Source of the DNA: Chloroflexi bacterium HGW-Chloroflexi-10
Lineage (GTDB): Bacteria; Chloroflexota; Anaerolineae; Anaerolineales; Anaerolineaceae
DNA length: 64,000 nucleotides
Assembly (NCBI GenBank): GCA_002840755.1
Contig: PHBZ01000005.1
Location: 62,001-126,000 of the forward strand
Direction: 5' to 3'
Positions 16,602-26,412 of this stretch are shown here, one piece after another. Each line of letters starts with the position of its first letter. The stretch's first letter is position 1. A model generated the notes under the pieces. The model saw only the letters and a list, made by a program, of their open reading frames with translations, had not been told where the DNA came from and did no database searches. The position numbers and the translations under genes are program-made.

Positions 16602-17524
16602 AAACCCCCATTTTCAACCAGGTTTACGGCTTCCAGATAAGCGTCTTCAAGCCGGCGCGGTATTTCATGAAACGTGAGCAAGTTTTTCTGGGTTGCCAGA
16701 TACTTTAAAAATTCCGGATTAGCATTCGCCGGATTTTCTATTTCAAATTTGATCGAATTCGCCTGGTAATCCAACGCGTGTATGCCTGCTGGCAGTTCAG
16801 GTTTCCAGGAATCCAGATCGTTCACGAAGACAGCTTCATACACCGGATTGCCCAACAATGTCCGTTTTACTTCTGCCAGCGATTCATTTAAAACAATTTT
16901 TCCACGCCGGATAATGGCTACCTGGTCGGCCAGTTCTTCCGCTTCACTTAGATTATGGGTACATAAAATAATCGTACGCTGATTATTACGCAATCCATGT
17001 ATGGCATTACGAACCATACGTGCGCTTTCCGGATCCATGGCCGAGGTAGGCTCATCCAATAAAAGTACAGGTGGGTCGTTAATCAAAGCTCTTACGAGCG
17101 CTAATTTCTGGCGCATCCCCTTGGAATATTCTCCCAAGCGTTGTTTACGATAGGAAATCATTCCGAACTGCTCTAATAAAGGCTCAAAACGCCGGATACT
17201 ATCTTTGGCTGAAAGCCCGTACAAGGCCCCAAAAAACTGCAGATATTCTTCAGCATTCATTCGACCATAAAGACCATGATGTTCTGTGAGAACACCTACA
17301 ACTTCTCGTACCTTTTTAGCATTTTTCACCACATCGTATCCGGCAACAAATGCATGTCCCGAACTGGGCCGCAAAATGGATGTTAGCATACGAACTGTTG
17401 TCGTTTTTCCTGCTCCATTCGGGCCTAACAAGACCAGAATTTCCCCATCAGGCACGTCTAGACTAACCTGATCTACTGCCAAAAATTGATCAAAATACTT
17501 TGTCAGTCTTTCCGTTCTAATCAT
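16598..17524 (-). CDS. ABC transporter ATP-binding protein, NatA-like
   Basis: 308 residues, one ATPase domain. Walker A is LLGPNGAGKTTTVRML, the signature is LGEYSKGMRQKLALVRAL and Walker B is PVLLLDEPTSAMDP, followed by the switch His in IILCTHNLSEAEEL. A C-terminal extension of ~85 residues is typical of exporters of the NatA/Drr type. It is coupled to the permease by an ATGA overlap. The substrate could be sodium, a drug or an extracellular polymer; the sequence does not decide. Confidence 0.93.
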   Translation of the reverse strand: MIRTERLTKYFDQFLAVDQVSLDVPDGEILVLLGPNGAGKTTTVRMLTSILRPSSGHAFVAGYDVVKNAKKVREVVGVLTEHHGLYGRMNAEEYLQFFGALYGLSAKDSIRRFEPLLEQFGMISYRKQRLGEYSKGMRQKLALVRALINDPPVLLLDEPTSAMDPESARMVRNAIHGLRNNQRTIILCTHNLSEAEELADQVAIIRRGKIVLNESLAEVKRTLLGNPVYEAVFVNDLDSWKPELPAGIHALDYQANSIKFEIENPANANPEFLKYLATQKNLLTFHEIPRRLEDAYLEAVNLVENGGL

Positions 17525-17551
17525 CAGTTCCCCTGCTTTCCTGCTGCTGAA

Positions 17552-18409
17552 TTATGAAGCTACTGAAGGCGGCTTTGAACCCGGCATTTCAGCCAACTCT
17601 GCTGCCTGTATTTTTTCTTTAAACACAGTATGCCTGACAACCAGACCGACAACAGAAAGGATCACAATGATGCCCATCAACGTTTGGTTAGCGTTTAACC
17701 CGCCCAGATTGGATGGATCCAAACGGATAAATTCCAATAAAAATCTGGCTGCCGGATACAATACCAAATAGAACAAGAAGATATCTCCGCGCAATAGCCA
17801 ATTTTTCAATTTTCGTCCCATAACCAACAAAACAATCATGATCAATAAATTCCACAGAGATTCATAAAGAAACATCGGGTGATAGTAGGCCTGATCAATA
17901 TATTCGGGTAAGCGTTTCGTTGGTGCAATAAAGATAGCCCAAGGTAAATCGGTGGGTGCACCGTACAGTTCCTGATTGACAAAATTTCCCCAACGACCCA
18001 CTGCTTGCGCTAAAGCCAGGCCGGGTGCAATTATATCTACCCACATGCCAAAACTCATTTTCTTTTTCCGCACATACAAAAACAAGGCTAATGCCCCACC
18101 CATTACACCGCCGGGAATTCCCAATCCGCCATTACGGACATTTAAAGCGTCTAAAGGATGGGTCAGATAATATTGTGTGGTGATACCCATTTCAACCATG
18201 GAAGCAGGTGGCGTGAGAATATGCCAGATGCGAGCGCCAACTATCCCAAGGATCAAAAGCCACGGCATCAAATCCCAAACCAATTCCGGGTCTAAACCAC
18301 GGCGTTTCGCTTCCTTGGTGGATAACCAGGCAGCCAAAACAGCGCCAAACATAATGATGACACCGTAAAAATGAATAAATAAAGGTCCAATATAAAAGCC
18401 TTCAATCAT
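17552..18409 (-). CDS. lgt: Prolipoprotein diacylglyceryl transferase
   Basis: 285 residues with about seven membrane segments. The enzyme transfers diacylglycerol from phosphatidylglycerol to the lipobox cysteine. The signature AVGRWGNFVNQELYG contains the essential Arg-x-Gly-Asn-Phe. The N-terminal GPLFIHFYGVIIMFG and the C-terminal LDPSNLGGLNANQ are also characteristic. Lipobox proteins in this window, such as those at 40022 and 49292, would be substrates; lspA at 28679 is the next step. It sits between the CDP-alcohol transferase and the ABC exporter. Confidence 0.96.
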   Translation of the reverse strand: MIEGFYIGPLFIHFYGVIIMFGAVLAAWLSTKEAKRRGLDPELVWDLMPWLLILGIVGARIWHILTPPASMVEMGITTQYYLTHPLDALNVRNGGLGIPGGVMGGALALFLYVRKKKMSFGMWVDIIAPGLALAQAVGRWGNFVNQELYGAPTDLPWAIFIAPTKRLPEYIDQAYYHPMFLYESLWNLLIMIVLLVMGRKLKNWLLRGDIFLFYLVLYPAARFLLEFIRLDPSNLGGLNANQTLMGIIVILSVVGLVVRHTVFKEKIQAAELAEMPGSKPPSVAS

Positions 18410-18421
18410 GTTCTTCTCCCT

Positions 18422-19066
18422 TTATTCTTCTTTATCTTTCAATCCGACCACATCCCGGGCAGCATATGCTTGTTTCCGGACAGACCAGATACGTTGCAAA
18501 GCTGTAAAATTCGTGGCAATCGCCAAAATCCACAATGCAATATCCGCCCGATTAAAGATCAAACACGGAATCAGAATCAAATAACGTTCAACCCGTGTCA
18601 TCAATCCAATTTTTGCCTCATACTGTAAAGACTCTGCACGTGCTCGTGTATAAGAAACCAGAATGGACCCAGCGGCAGCCAGATAAGCCAGCACGGATAA
18701 AACAGGCGCATCCTGTTGTACATAATGGATTAATAAGCCACCAAAAACAAACAATTCTGCGTAACGGTCCGTAACCGAATCCACAAAACCACCAAAACGA
18801 GTCGGTTCATTTCTTAGCCGCGCCATTGTGCCGTCTAACGCATCAATCGGCGCCATAATTACCAATAAAAGACCACCCCAGGTAATTTGACCTCGGGCCA
18901 ATAAGAAAGCAGCCACTACTGTACCGATTAAACCAAATACAGTAACCATATTGGGTTTTAGACCAAGACGATTTAAGAATGCCCCGATCGGATCTAATAA
19001 CCCTTTAAAGCGAACGCGCAAGAAATCTGTAAAACTCATTGTCTTTTTTTCTGCCGTTCTATTCAA
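18422..19066 (-). CDS. CDP-alcohol phosphatidyltransferase (PgsA/PIP synthase-like)
   Basis: 214 residues, about six membrane segments. The catalytic motif DGTMARLRNEPTRFGGFVD continues to SVTD and fits Asp-Gly-x2-Ala-Arg-x8-Gly-x3-Asp-x3-Asp. The enzyme joins a CDP-diacylglycerol lipid to an alcohol; glycerol 3-phosphate or inositol phosphate are the usual acceptors and the choice cannot be read here. Start: TTG 19066 has GAGG eight bases upstream; ATG 19039 is a weaker in-frame alternative. Placed between lgt and ftsK. Confidence 0.88.
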   Translation of the reverse strand: MNRTAEKKTMSFTDFLRVRFKGLLDPIGAFLNRLGLKPNMVTVFGLIGTVVAAFLLARGQITWGGLLLVIMAPIDALDGTMARLRNEPTRFGGFVDSVTDRYAELFVFGGLLIHYVQQDAPVLSVLAYLAAAGSILVSYTRARAESLQYEAKIGLMTRVERYLILIPCLIFNRADIALWILAIATNFTALQRIWSVRKQAYAARDVVGLKDKEE

Positions 19067-19157
19067 TATGCTATCCTCAATAGAATTTATTTTTGTGCCT
19101 ATGCTATCCTACCCCCTCAAAACTGTCAAGCCAAACGCAATAGACTGTAGAAAGAAT

Positions 19158-21383
19158 TTATTCTTCGTCTGTATCATTGTAATTTCCGGGTGTATCCATA
19201 TCTTCCCAATTATCGCTGGAATCAATCAATACTTCACGGTCTCTTCCGCCACCCTGGCTCGGTCCCACTACCCCCATTTCTTCTAATTGATCCAAAAGCC
19301 GGGCTGCCCGAGGGAATCCAATTCGCAGACGCCGTTGTAACAAGGATGCCGATGCCCGGCGGGACGTCTTTACTAACTCAATTGCTTGTTTGACCAGATC
19401 ATCGCCACCATCTTCTTGCATTACTTTCATCATATCTTCCCAGGGCGCAGCTTCTTTGGGCTGATCGGATTCTGCGTTTTGCCAGAATTGAATTATTGCA
19501 TCAATTTCCGGATCAGAGACCATCACACCCTGGGATCGCTGAGGTGCGCCAACATCCGGAGCCAAAAAGAGCATGTCGCCTTTACCCATTAATGTTTCAG
19601 CACCATTCATGTCCAGAATAACACGTGAATCGATCGATGATGCAACCGTAAAAGCAATCCTGGCAGGAAAATTAGCCTTAATCAAACCAGTAACCACATC
19701 CGTACTGGGACGTTGGGTAGCGACAATTAGATGAATGCCCACAGCGCGCGCCATTTGCGCCAATCGAACCAGGCCGTGTTCGGTTTGGTCCGGCGCAGAC
19801 ATCATCAAATCCGCCAACTCATCCACCAAAACCACGATACGAGGTAACGTTGCCTGATTTTTGCGTGTCATCTTTAAATTGTACGCTTCCAAATCACGGG
19901 CTTTGGCTTCTTCCAATAACCGATAACGCTGATCCATCTCTGCAATTGCCCAATGCAAGACACCAATCATTCGATCAATGGAGGTTTCCACTTTTCCCAA
20001 AAGGTGTGGAACCCCATTAAACCGCACCAATTCCACCATTTTCGGGTCTAGCATCGCTATGCGCAATTCGCGTGGAGAATTATTCATTAATAAACAGGCT
20101 GTAACAGCACTCACACAAACAGATTTACCCGAACCGGTTGTTCCAGCTATTAATATATGCGGCATGCGAATCAGGTCTGCAACCACAGCTTGACCCGACA
20201 CATCCTGTCCCAATGCCAATGCCAAAGGGGAGTTCAATCGTTGAAAAGACTCTGATTCTAAAATAGGCCGCAACCTGACTAGTTTACTTTCTGGGTTGGG
20301 CACTTCTATTCCCACATAAGACTGACCCGGAACCGGCGCTTCAATTCTGAGTCTCTCTGCAGATAAAGCTAAGGCCAGGTCACGCGCCAGAGATGAAATC
20401 TGAGAAACACGCACTTTATGCTTTGATAATACGCCATCCGGACCTTCGCGTTCCACGAAGCCGGGTTCCAAAGCAAATTGAGTCACTGTTGGTCCCACCC
20501 GATATCCAGCCACTTTTGCAGGAATTCCGAATTCTTCCAGTGTCTGTTCAATTTGGGTGCCCATTTGGATAACCTGGGCTTCATCCATAACTACAACCTG
20601 CTCTTTGGCCAGAATGTCGAATGGCGGCAATGCCTGATCACGATGTATCACAATAGCCGGGGTCATCACCGCTTGTGGTTGCATGCGGGTAGTTTTTACC
20701 GGTCTGGCAGCCTTTTCCTTAACGGCAGAAACCTGCACCGGTTCGGAAACAGGCAAGAGTGGTTCAGATATTTGTTCCCCCGAAGTACGTAATATAAAAT
20801 CACGGCTCCATTGGTCCAGCCAACGGATGACGCTGTGAAATAAGCCAAATCCTGCAGCCCAAAAGAAAATGACAGCACTGATACTGAGAAAGGCAACCAC
20901 TGGCTGAGGGAAAACGCGCAATAACAAGCTTGCCAGTCCCCAACCAATCACACCACCATCCAGCCCGGCATCTGCGCGCTGCAAGACCACACCGCCGTGT
21001 ATTGCCAGATAAATAATTAATGCAAAGAATCCAATTTCCAATAATAAAACCCGGTATAAGGAAAACCCTTTTCTACCCAGTACGCGCCTTCTAAAAATCC
21101 AGAATGCTACTGCACCCAAAACAAAAACGATTGAATAACTTCCCCACCCCAACCAATGTCTAATAAAATTTTTCCAGCCTGAAATTAATGAACCGGTAGT
21201 CCATTCCAAAAGACCAAACAAAGTCAATAATGCCAACATAAGAAAAAAAACGGCCAACACATCCCAACCATAACGAAACAGGAAAGGCTGGAATTTAGAC
21301 CACCAATCCTGGCCAGACGCTGGCTGTGGAGTATCCTGAGAGGTTTGATTTTTTTTGCTTTTGGCTTGACTCTTACTACTCAT
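19158..21383 (-). CDS. ftsK: DNA translocase FtsK/SpoIIIE
   Basis: 741 residues. The first ~200 have four membrane segments, then a short linker leads into the alpha/beta motor. Walker A is AGTTGSGKSVCV and Walker B IVVLVDELADLMM, with RRPSTDVVTG-like motor residues following. The C-terminal ~65 residues are the gamma winged helix (SLLQRRLRIGFPRAARLLDQ) that reads KOPS-type sites. It clears chromosome ends at the division septum. ATG 21383 overlaps the stop of the upstream S1-domain gene by eight bases; a longer start is unlikely. Confidence 0.95.
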   Translation of the reverse strand: MSSKSQAKSKKNQTSQDTPQPASGQDWWSKFQPFLFRYGWDVLAVFFLMLALLTLFGLLEWTTGSLISGWKNFIRHWLGWGSYSIVFVLGAVAFWIFRRRVLGRKGFSLYRVLLLEIGFFALIIYLAIHGGVVLQRADAGLDGGVIGWGLASLLLRVFPQPVVAFLSISAVIFFWAAGFGLFHSVIRWLDQWSRDFILRTSGEQISEPLLPVSEPVQVSAVKEKAARPVKTTRMQPQAVMTPAIVIHRDQALPPFDILAKEQVVVMDEAQVIQMGTQIEQTLEEFGIPAKVAGYRVGPTVTQFALEPGFVEREGPDGVLSKHKVRVSQISSLARDLALALSAERLRIEAPVPGQSYVGIEVPNPESKLVRLRPILESESFQRLNSPLALALGQDVSGQAVVADLIRMPHILIAGTTGSGKSVCVSAVTACLLMNNSPRELRIAMLDPKMVELVRFNGVPHLLGKVETSIDRMIGVLHWAIAEMDQRYRLLEEAKARDLEAYNLKMTRKNQATLPRIVVLVDELADLMMSAPDQTEHGLVRLAQMARAVGIHLIVATQRPSTDVVTGLIKANFPARIAFTVASSIDSRVILDMNGAETLMGKGDMLFLAPDVGAPQRSQGVMVSDPEIDAIIQFWQNAESDQPKEAAPWEDMMKVMQEDGGDDLVKQAIELVKTSRRASASLLQRRLRIGFPRAARLLDQLEEMGVVGPSQGGGRDREVLIDSSDNWEDMDTPGNYNDTDEE

Positions 21384-22320
21384 CCAATAAACCCAAACCC
21401 AGTCTGCGGCGTTCAATATCAATATGTAATATTTTGACGGTGATCGCCGAACCGGTTGAGAAGTATTTGTTTAAGTCCTTTTGGATACTGCCTGACGGAA
21501 TCGACGATACGTGAATCAATCCTTCAATGCCTTCACCCAATCGAGCAAACACACCAAAGCGCGTAATCGCAGTAACCTGGGCATCCACTATATCCCCAAT
21601 CTGGTAGTTTTCTGCAAGGGTCTCCCAGGGATTGCGGTACAAACGTTTAAGGCTTAAAGCAATGCGAGCATTTTCCTCGCTTACCTGTAATACCAGGACC
21701 TTCACCGGTTGGCTAACAGCCAGGACCTCACCAGGATGCTGCACTCTTCCCCAGGAAAGTTCCGAAACATGGATCAATCCTTCCACACCACCCAAATCTA
21801 CAAATACACCAAAATCGGTTACATTGGTTACCGTTCCTGTAATGATTGAACCAGTCTTAAGGGTATTGAACAATTCTTTGCGGCAGCCTTCACCGGCCAG
21901 GGCAGCCCGTTCAGACAGAACAATACGTTCCGCGGTTGCCTCACATTCAATCACTTTTAACCGTACGCTTTTGCCTACATAACTGGCTAATAAGGATCTT
22001 CTGTCTTCATCGGATAGGACATTGGGTGTTTCAATCAAATGAGATACCGGTACAAATCCCTGGATATCTTCTCCCTGAACCAGCAATCCTCCACGGTTAA
22101 ATCCATAGACGAAAAGCTCAACAATTTCATCACGATCATAGTACTCTTGAACTTTTTCCCAATCGACCAGCAGAGACCCACCTGGGGAAATGGATTTCGT
22201 ATCCGATTCACCAAAGTCTGGTTGTAATGCTTCCTCATCCGCTAATACGGATGCCCACCACCCTTCATCGAGTTGAGGAATATCTGGTTCTGAATTGGCC
22301 TTTGTTTGGTACGGTAACAT
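21376..22320 (-). CDS. S1 RNA-binding domain protein (ribosomal protein S1-like)
   Basis: 314 residues with three S1 repeats, at about residues 60-130, 148-220 and 232-308. TGTVTNVTDFGVFVDLGGVEGLIHVSELSW is split here only in description; it begins the second repeat and is textbook S1. The first repeat is divergent. The N-terminal ~55 residues are acidic. Bacterial S1 usually has four to six repeats, so this is a short form that could bind mRNA at the ribosome or act in RNA decay. RBS GAGGAGGG precedes the ATG. The gene overlaps ftsK. Confidence 0.87.
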   Translation of the reverse strand: MLPYQTKANSEPDIPQLDEGWWASVLADEEALQPDFGESDTKSISPGGSLLVDWEKVQEYYDRDEIVELFVYGFNRGGLLVQGEDIQGFVPVSHLIETPNVLSDEDRRSLLASYVGKSVRLKVIECEATAERIVLSERAALAGEGCRKELFNTLKTGSIITGTVTNVTDFGVFVDLGGVEGLIHVSELSWGRVQHPGEVLAVSQPVKVLVLQVSEENARIALSLKRLYRNPWETLAENYQIGDIVDAQVTAITRFGVFARLGEGIEGLIHVSSIPSGSIQKDLNKYFSTGSAITVKILHIDIERRRLGLGLLDE

Positions 22321-22381
22321 CTACCCTCCTCTAAGACATCTTCCTGAATAACTGGGAAAAAGACCGGGTACTTTATTCATA

Positions 22382-24313
22382 CTATTTTTGTATTGGAAGC
22401 GTTGAAGATGCATGTGCATGGGTTTCATGTTCCATTTCCATCACAGCTTCTGCAACAGCTTCAATAGCTACCCTTTGTTTTCTATATAAATCTGCTTCCG
22501 ACATCGATAATCTAAGCGCGATTTCCCGCACCTTTCTACCTTCTAAAAACTTCATCTCTAGAATATTATACAGTATCCATTCGGCTGTAAACCTTCTTTC
22601 GCCCTCTGGTTTTACAACTTCAATCGCTTCACGCAAAATAGAACGTAAAGCATTAGCCCGGTTACCCTCATGGCGGATAGTTGCTGCCTGAACAACCTGT
22701 AAATCCATCAGGGGATTCTCCGTAAATTTCGGGCCGCCCCAATAATGTGTCAGCGCGTCTTTAACCCAAATAGAAAGGTCTGGTTTCTCAAACAGTTCAT
22801 CTTCTCTTAAAACCCCTTCAGAGTCATAACGTCCCCGCGCTCGCAATCGTTGAATATAATCTACCCGGGTAGTCAACAACTCCATTGATTTAAATATTTC
22901 TATTTGAAGTTGACGGTCATTTAATGCCATTGCAGCTCTTTCGGCCAAAATCGCTAAGGATTTTTTCTGTTCCACATCGAAATCCCCCATTTTATCAACC
23001 ACATTCACGCCCATAATCCCTAAAATTTGCCGGGGTTGCTCAGGCTTTGAATCACGTCCAAATAGTGGAATAAGCAAATCATCTCCCCGTTTCAACAAAT
23101 CTGGCAAGTCCCCGTTTTGGGTAATAATTTTTTCCAGTTCTACTGAGACTTCCTGATCATTAAAACTGGATTTTCCGCTGGTGATGACAAGTTCTAACCC
23201 CTCATCGCTTAAAGCTGCCAGATAGGCTCCACTTGCCTGTAATCTATCCATCACGGTAGCCAGTATCATTTCCAAAAATTCCAACAAATCATTCCGGGTT
23301 AACAAACGATCTTCCAGAGTTTTAAGCATTTCCAAATCTTGCTGATCGTTCCCGTAAAACAACCATTTTTCACCAAATGGGGCAAATAATGTAATTGCAT
23401 ATTCACAAATAATGACAGTAACCACCATAAAAATTGGTACAAAGGATTGCAAATCCCAACCAAAGACCAACCCGGTACGCCGTACCATGGTGGTTACCGC
23501 AAGTGTAAGACTGGCTGTCACCGGGCCACGCAGAAGCCATTTTAACAAACGGGTTTTTACAACCCTATCAGACCAGGATACCCCAAAAAAGGCAACTGCA
23601 TAAGCCATTAATATCAATAAAAAGCCAACCAACCCATTACTGACCATGGCAATTGTCCAAAAAGCCAGAGGGAAATTCCCGGCAATTGTAGATCCAAATA
23701 ATAAAAATGGAAAAGAACCCAACGCGGGTGCCAGGGCACCAATAACCAGATACCCCATTCTACGCCGGCTGGCTGGGGTCACTGTTCGAATATAAGATCG
23801 GGCAAAATTGATCCATGCCAGCAACATAATGATGGAATAATACACAGTAAATAATTCGGTTAAAATTGTGCGCTGTAAATGCGGAGCCGGTTGTGCGGCC
23901 ATATCCAATGGGCCAACCAACAAATTTCCCGGGATCAGAATAAGCAGTAAAAGCGAAAAAGCGTATACCATACGCACAGCCCAACGGCGCTTCCAACGGC
24001 TGGGTCTTCCGGTCGTTTCCAGTAAGGCATCTGAAAAATGCAAATATGTTGGCGGCAAAAGCACAACACCCAACCACTCAATGCGGAGCCAGATCTCAAT
24101 ATCCTGTGGCAAGGAGGCTACCCCACCCAGCGCCTCTGCTGTAAATACTATGATAACGCAAATCAGAATGGAGGCAAACGAACGCGCCACTCTGTCTCGC
24201 AAATTAAACGTCATAGCATACAGAAACAGAGAAAAAGCAGTGATTGCAATACCTGCAGTTAAAATATCACTGATGGTTCGAATGAGATCAATTAACCCTT
24301 GAAGCCAATTCAT
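22382..24313 (-). CDS. Membrane sensor with GAF domain and putative HTH output
   Basis: 643 residues. Residues ~10-330 hold about nine to ten membrane segments, resembling the 7TM-type N-terminal region of sensor kinases. A GAF domain follows (~345-495). No histidine-kinase, GGDEF or phosphatase motif comes after it. Instead the last ~140 residues include TAEWILYNILEMKFLEGRKV and REIALRLSMSEADLYRKQRV, which read as a helix-turn-helix, like the DNA-binding end of a sigma-region-4 or recruiter-type regulator. It may be a membrane-bound one-component regulator. Ligand and targets are unknown. Confidence 0.72.
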   Translation of the reverse strand: MNWLQGLIDLIRTISDILTAGIAITAFSLFLYAMTFNLRDRVARSFASILICVIIVFTAEALGGVASLPQDIEIWLRIEWLGVVLLPPTYLHFSDALLETTGRPSRWKRRWAVRMVYAFSLLLLILIPGNLLVGPLDMAAQPAPHLQRTILTELFTVYYSIIMLLAWINFARSYIRTVTPASRRRMGYLVIGALAPALGSFPFLLFGSTIAGNFPLAFWTIAMVSNGLVGFLLILMAYAVAFFGVSWSDRVVKTRLLKWLLRGPVTASLTLAVTTMVRRTGLVFGWDLQSFVPIFMVVTVIICEYAITLFAPFGEKWLFYGNDQQDLEMLKTLEDRLLTRNDLLEFLEMILATVMDRLQASGAYLAALSDEGLELVITSGKSSFNDQEVSVELEKIITQNGDLPDLLKRGDDLLIPLFGRDSKPEQPRQILGIMGVNVVDKMGDFDVEQKKSLAILAERAAMALNDRQLQIEIFKSMELLTTRVDYIQRLRARGRYDSEGVLREDELFEKPDLSIWVKDALTHYWGGPKFTENPLMDLQVVQAATIRHEGNRANALRSILREAIEVVKPEGERRFTAEWILYNILEMKFLEGRKVREIALRLSMSEADLYRKQRVAIEAVAEAVMEMEHETHAHASSTLPIQK

Positions 24314-24338
24314 GCCAATGTCCTGTTATAAAGCAAGC

Positions 24339-24878
24339 TTATTTCAGATATCGTGAAAAGAAAAGAGCTATATCTTTGTTGGGGTAATATGAATCATTAT
24401 AGCCCGAAAACTCATACCCCAACTTCAGCGCCAATTTAATGCCCGGAAAATTCTTGGAGGGCATTTCCATGGTAATGCGCCTATGGCCGCGTTGAACAGC
24501 CCAATTTTGGGCAGCCATTACCATTACAGTGGCTATACCTTGTCTGCGTATCTTATGATCAACCACAATATCGCGCAGAATCGCAGTCTGAACTTCGTAA
24601 TTTTCAATCAAGCGCACATAGCCAACCGGTACACCTTCATGGAGTGCGGTTAAAAGCCCAGGCGCCAGTTGCCAATCGTCCGCCATCGATTCTGCCAGAC
24701 GCGGATAAGGTACTTGCACTGATCTGGGCAGCCGGATCTCTCGAAATTTAACCTGAACCTGACCATCGTCCAATAGACGGTCCATTTGCCAGACATAATT
24801 GGTTTTGCAGGTATGATCCAAGTGGATTAATTCAACAATGTCTGTCGAAATAACCGGACGAATTTCAATTTGCGGCAT
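24339..24878 (-). CDS. GNAT family N-acetyltransferase
   Basis: 179 residues. The acetyl-CoA-binding motif A is VVDHKIRRQGIATVMVMAA, ending in a helix, and KLALKLGYEFSGY is motif B. Substrate unknown; the family acetylates amines on proteins, antibiotics or small molecules. ATG 24878 has GGAG seven bases upstream and overlaps the end of the upstream membrane-protein gene by 14 bases, which indicates translational coupling. Confidence 0.88.
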   Translation of the reverse strand: MPQIEIRPVISTDIVELIHLDHTCKTNYVWQMDRLLDDGQVQVKFREIRLPRSVQVPYPRLAESMADDWQLAPGLLTALHEGVPVGYVRLIENYEVQTAILRDIVVDHKIRRQGIATVMVMAAQNWAVQRGHRRITMEMPSKNFPGIKLALKLGYEFSGYNDSYYPNKDIALFFSRYLK

Positions 24879-25566
24879 CTTCACTCTCCATAAAAACTCT
24901 AATCGGAACAATACAAGCCGGATATTCAACATTCTGATTATCCAGGACGACCAATCGCAACAAATAATCACCAGGGATCAGTTGGGTGGTATTCCATAGC
25001 CCAATTTCTTCATTTTCTTTTGGTTGATTGCCTCCTGCAATTGTTTTCCAAATTGAATTCCCTGGTTCCGTATACTCGTATTTGTAAAAACCAAAATTGG
25101 GAATATTCACTGTAGCAATCAGAGTAACTACGCCTCGTAATTCATTTCCAGCCTGGGGATCAATCCATTCCAATTGTCCGGGCACACATCCATCAGCAGC
25201 AGGGGTCTGGGTAACTTCAACGGTTAATAAAACCTGCGCTGCGTCTTGTGTAGGTGGTAATGTGGCCGTTGCTGTTGCCAAAACATCCATCGTGGGCGTA
25301 GCTAAACTGGCAGTATTCAGCAGCATACTACCGGCATAAGTGACAAGAAAAAAAACCGAAAAAGCGGAAAGAAAAATTAAAATCAAAGGCAACAAATGAG
25401 ATATGAATTTTCTTTTCGCAATTTCCCTTTCCCATCCAAAAGCCGATTCACGCCATTCAGCAATCGCCTTGAATAAACGATTAATGAACCAAAAAGCACA
25501 GACACCCAGGCCTGCATAAATCGCAATCTCATTTTGGATTAAAAAGTTAATTACATCTTGGGTCAT
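24865..25566 (-). CDS. Membrane protein of unknown function with extracellular domain
   Basis: 233 residues. Two membrane segments (~15-35 and ~58-82) flank a short basic loop. A Thr/Pro-rich linker (~90-120) leads to an extracytoplasmic domain with two cysteines (in DGCVPGQLEW and YPACIVPIRV) and a beta-sandwich look (LRGVVTLIATVNIPNFGFYK). I do not recognise a named family. This anchor-linker-sandwich plan is common in Chloroflexota surface proteins. It is followed, with overlap, by the GNAT gene. Confidence 0.7.
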   Translation of the reverse strand: MTQDVINFLIQNEIAIYAGLGVCAFWFINRLFKAIAEWRESAFGWEREIAKRKFISHLLPLILIFLSAFSVFFLVTYAGSMLLNTASLATPTMDVLATATATLPPTQDAAQVLLTVEVTQTPAADGCVPGQLEWIDPQAGNELRGVVTLIATVNIPNFGFYKYEYTEPGNSIWKTIAGGNQPKENEEIGLWNTTQLIPGDYLLRLVVLDNQNVEYPACIVPIRVFMESEDAAN

Positions 25567-25575
25567 TTTGAATAA

Positions 25576-26412
25576 TTACAATGCAGCAAGAAAGCCTCGA
25601 ATGATGGTCGTTAATTTTGGTACAAGTATGCGTCCAGCTTCCAACACTTCTTCATGTGTTGTACTGGTAGAACCATCCAGATTTGCTTTGTTGCTGATTC
25701 CGGATATTCCCAACACACGTGTGCCAGCATGGCGGGCGATGATCACCTCCGGAACAGTGGACATACCCACGGCATCCGCACCAATCGCCTGCAAAAACCG
25801 CAAATCAGCAGGGGACTCAAAAGAAGGCCCGGATAGCGCAACATAAACACCAGCGAAGGTTTTTATGTTATTTTTCCCTGCCACACCCTGCGCTATTGCA
25901 AGTAATTCGCGGTCGTAAGCCTGACTCATATCGGGAAACCGCGGTCCCAATTCATCCAGGTTTGCTCCGCGCAGCGGGTTATTTCCGATCATTCCGATCA
26001 TGGCAATGTGGTCCGAAAGGAACATAACATCACCCGGAACATAATCGGGATTGATCGCCCCAGCGGCATTCGTAACAATCAAAATATCCACGCCTAATCG
26101 CTGCATTACCCGCACCGGAAGAGTTGTTTCAGCCATGCTGTAACCCTCATAATAATGCGCGCGGCCCTGCATAACCAATACGTCTTTTCCTTCCAGTTTG
26201 CCAATCACCAAGCGACCGGCATGCCCATGGACAGTCGAAACCGGCCAGTAGGGCAGTTCAGTGTAGGCAATTGAATCGGCGTCTTCAACAGCGTTGGCCA
26301 GATCACCTAATCCGGAACCAAGAATTAACCCGATTTTAGGTTGATGTTTCGTTTTAGACCGAACAACTTGCGCCACCTCATCAATTTCAGAGAGTGTAAA
26401 ATATTCTTTCAT
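25576..26412 (-). CDS. punA: Purine-nucleoside phosphorylase, trimeric type
   Basis: 278 residues. The enzyme cleaves inosine and guanosine to base and ribose 1-phosphate. GLILGSGLGDLA is the phosphate-binding N-terminal motif, VSTVHGHAGRLVIG and VMQGRAHYYEGYSM are active-site blocks, and AVGMSTVPEVI with SNKANLDG contains the Glu/Asn base-recognition region of trimeric PNPs. RBS GGAGG lies just before the ATG. A terminator-like hairpin in its leader (26453-26494) suggests attenuation. Confidence 0.95.
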   Translation of the reverse strand: MKEYFTLSEIDEVAQVVRSKTKHQPKIGLILGSGLGDLANAVEDADSIAYTELPYWPVSTVHGHAGRLVIGKLEGKDVLVMQGRAHYYEGYSMAETTLPVRVMQRLGVDILIVTNAAGAINPDYVPGDVMFLSDHIAMIGMIGNNPLRGANLDELGPRFPDMSQAYDRELLAIAQGVAGKNNIKTFAGVYVALSGPSFESPADLRFLQAIGADAVGMSTVPEVIIARHAGTRVLGISGISNKANLDGSTSTTHEEVLEAGRILVPKLTTIIRGFLAAL

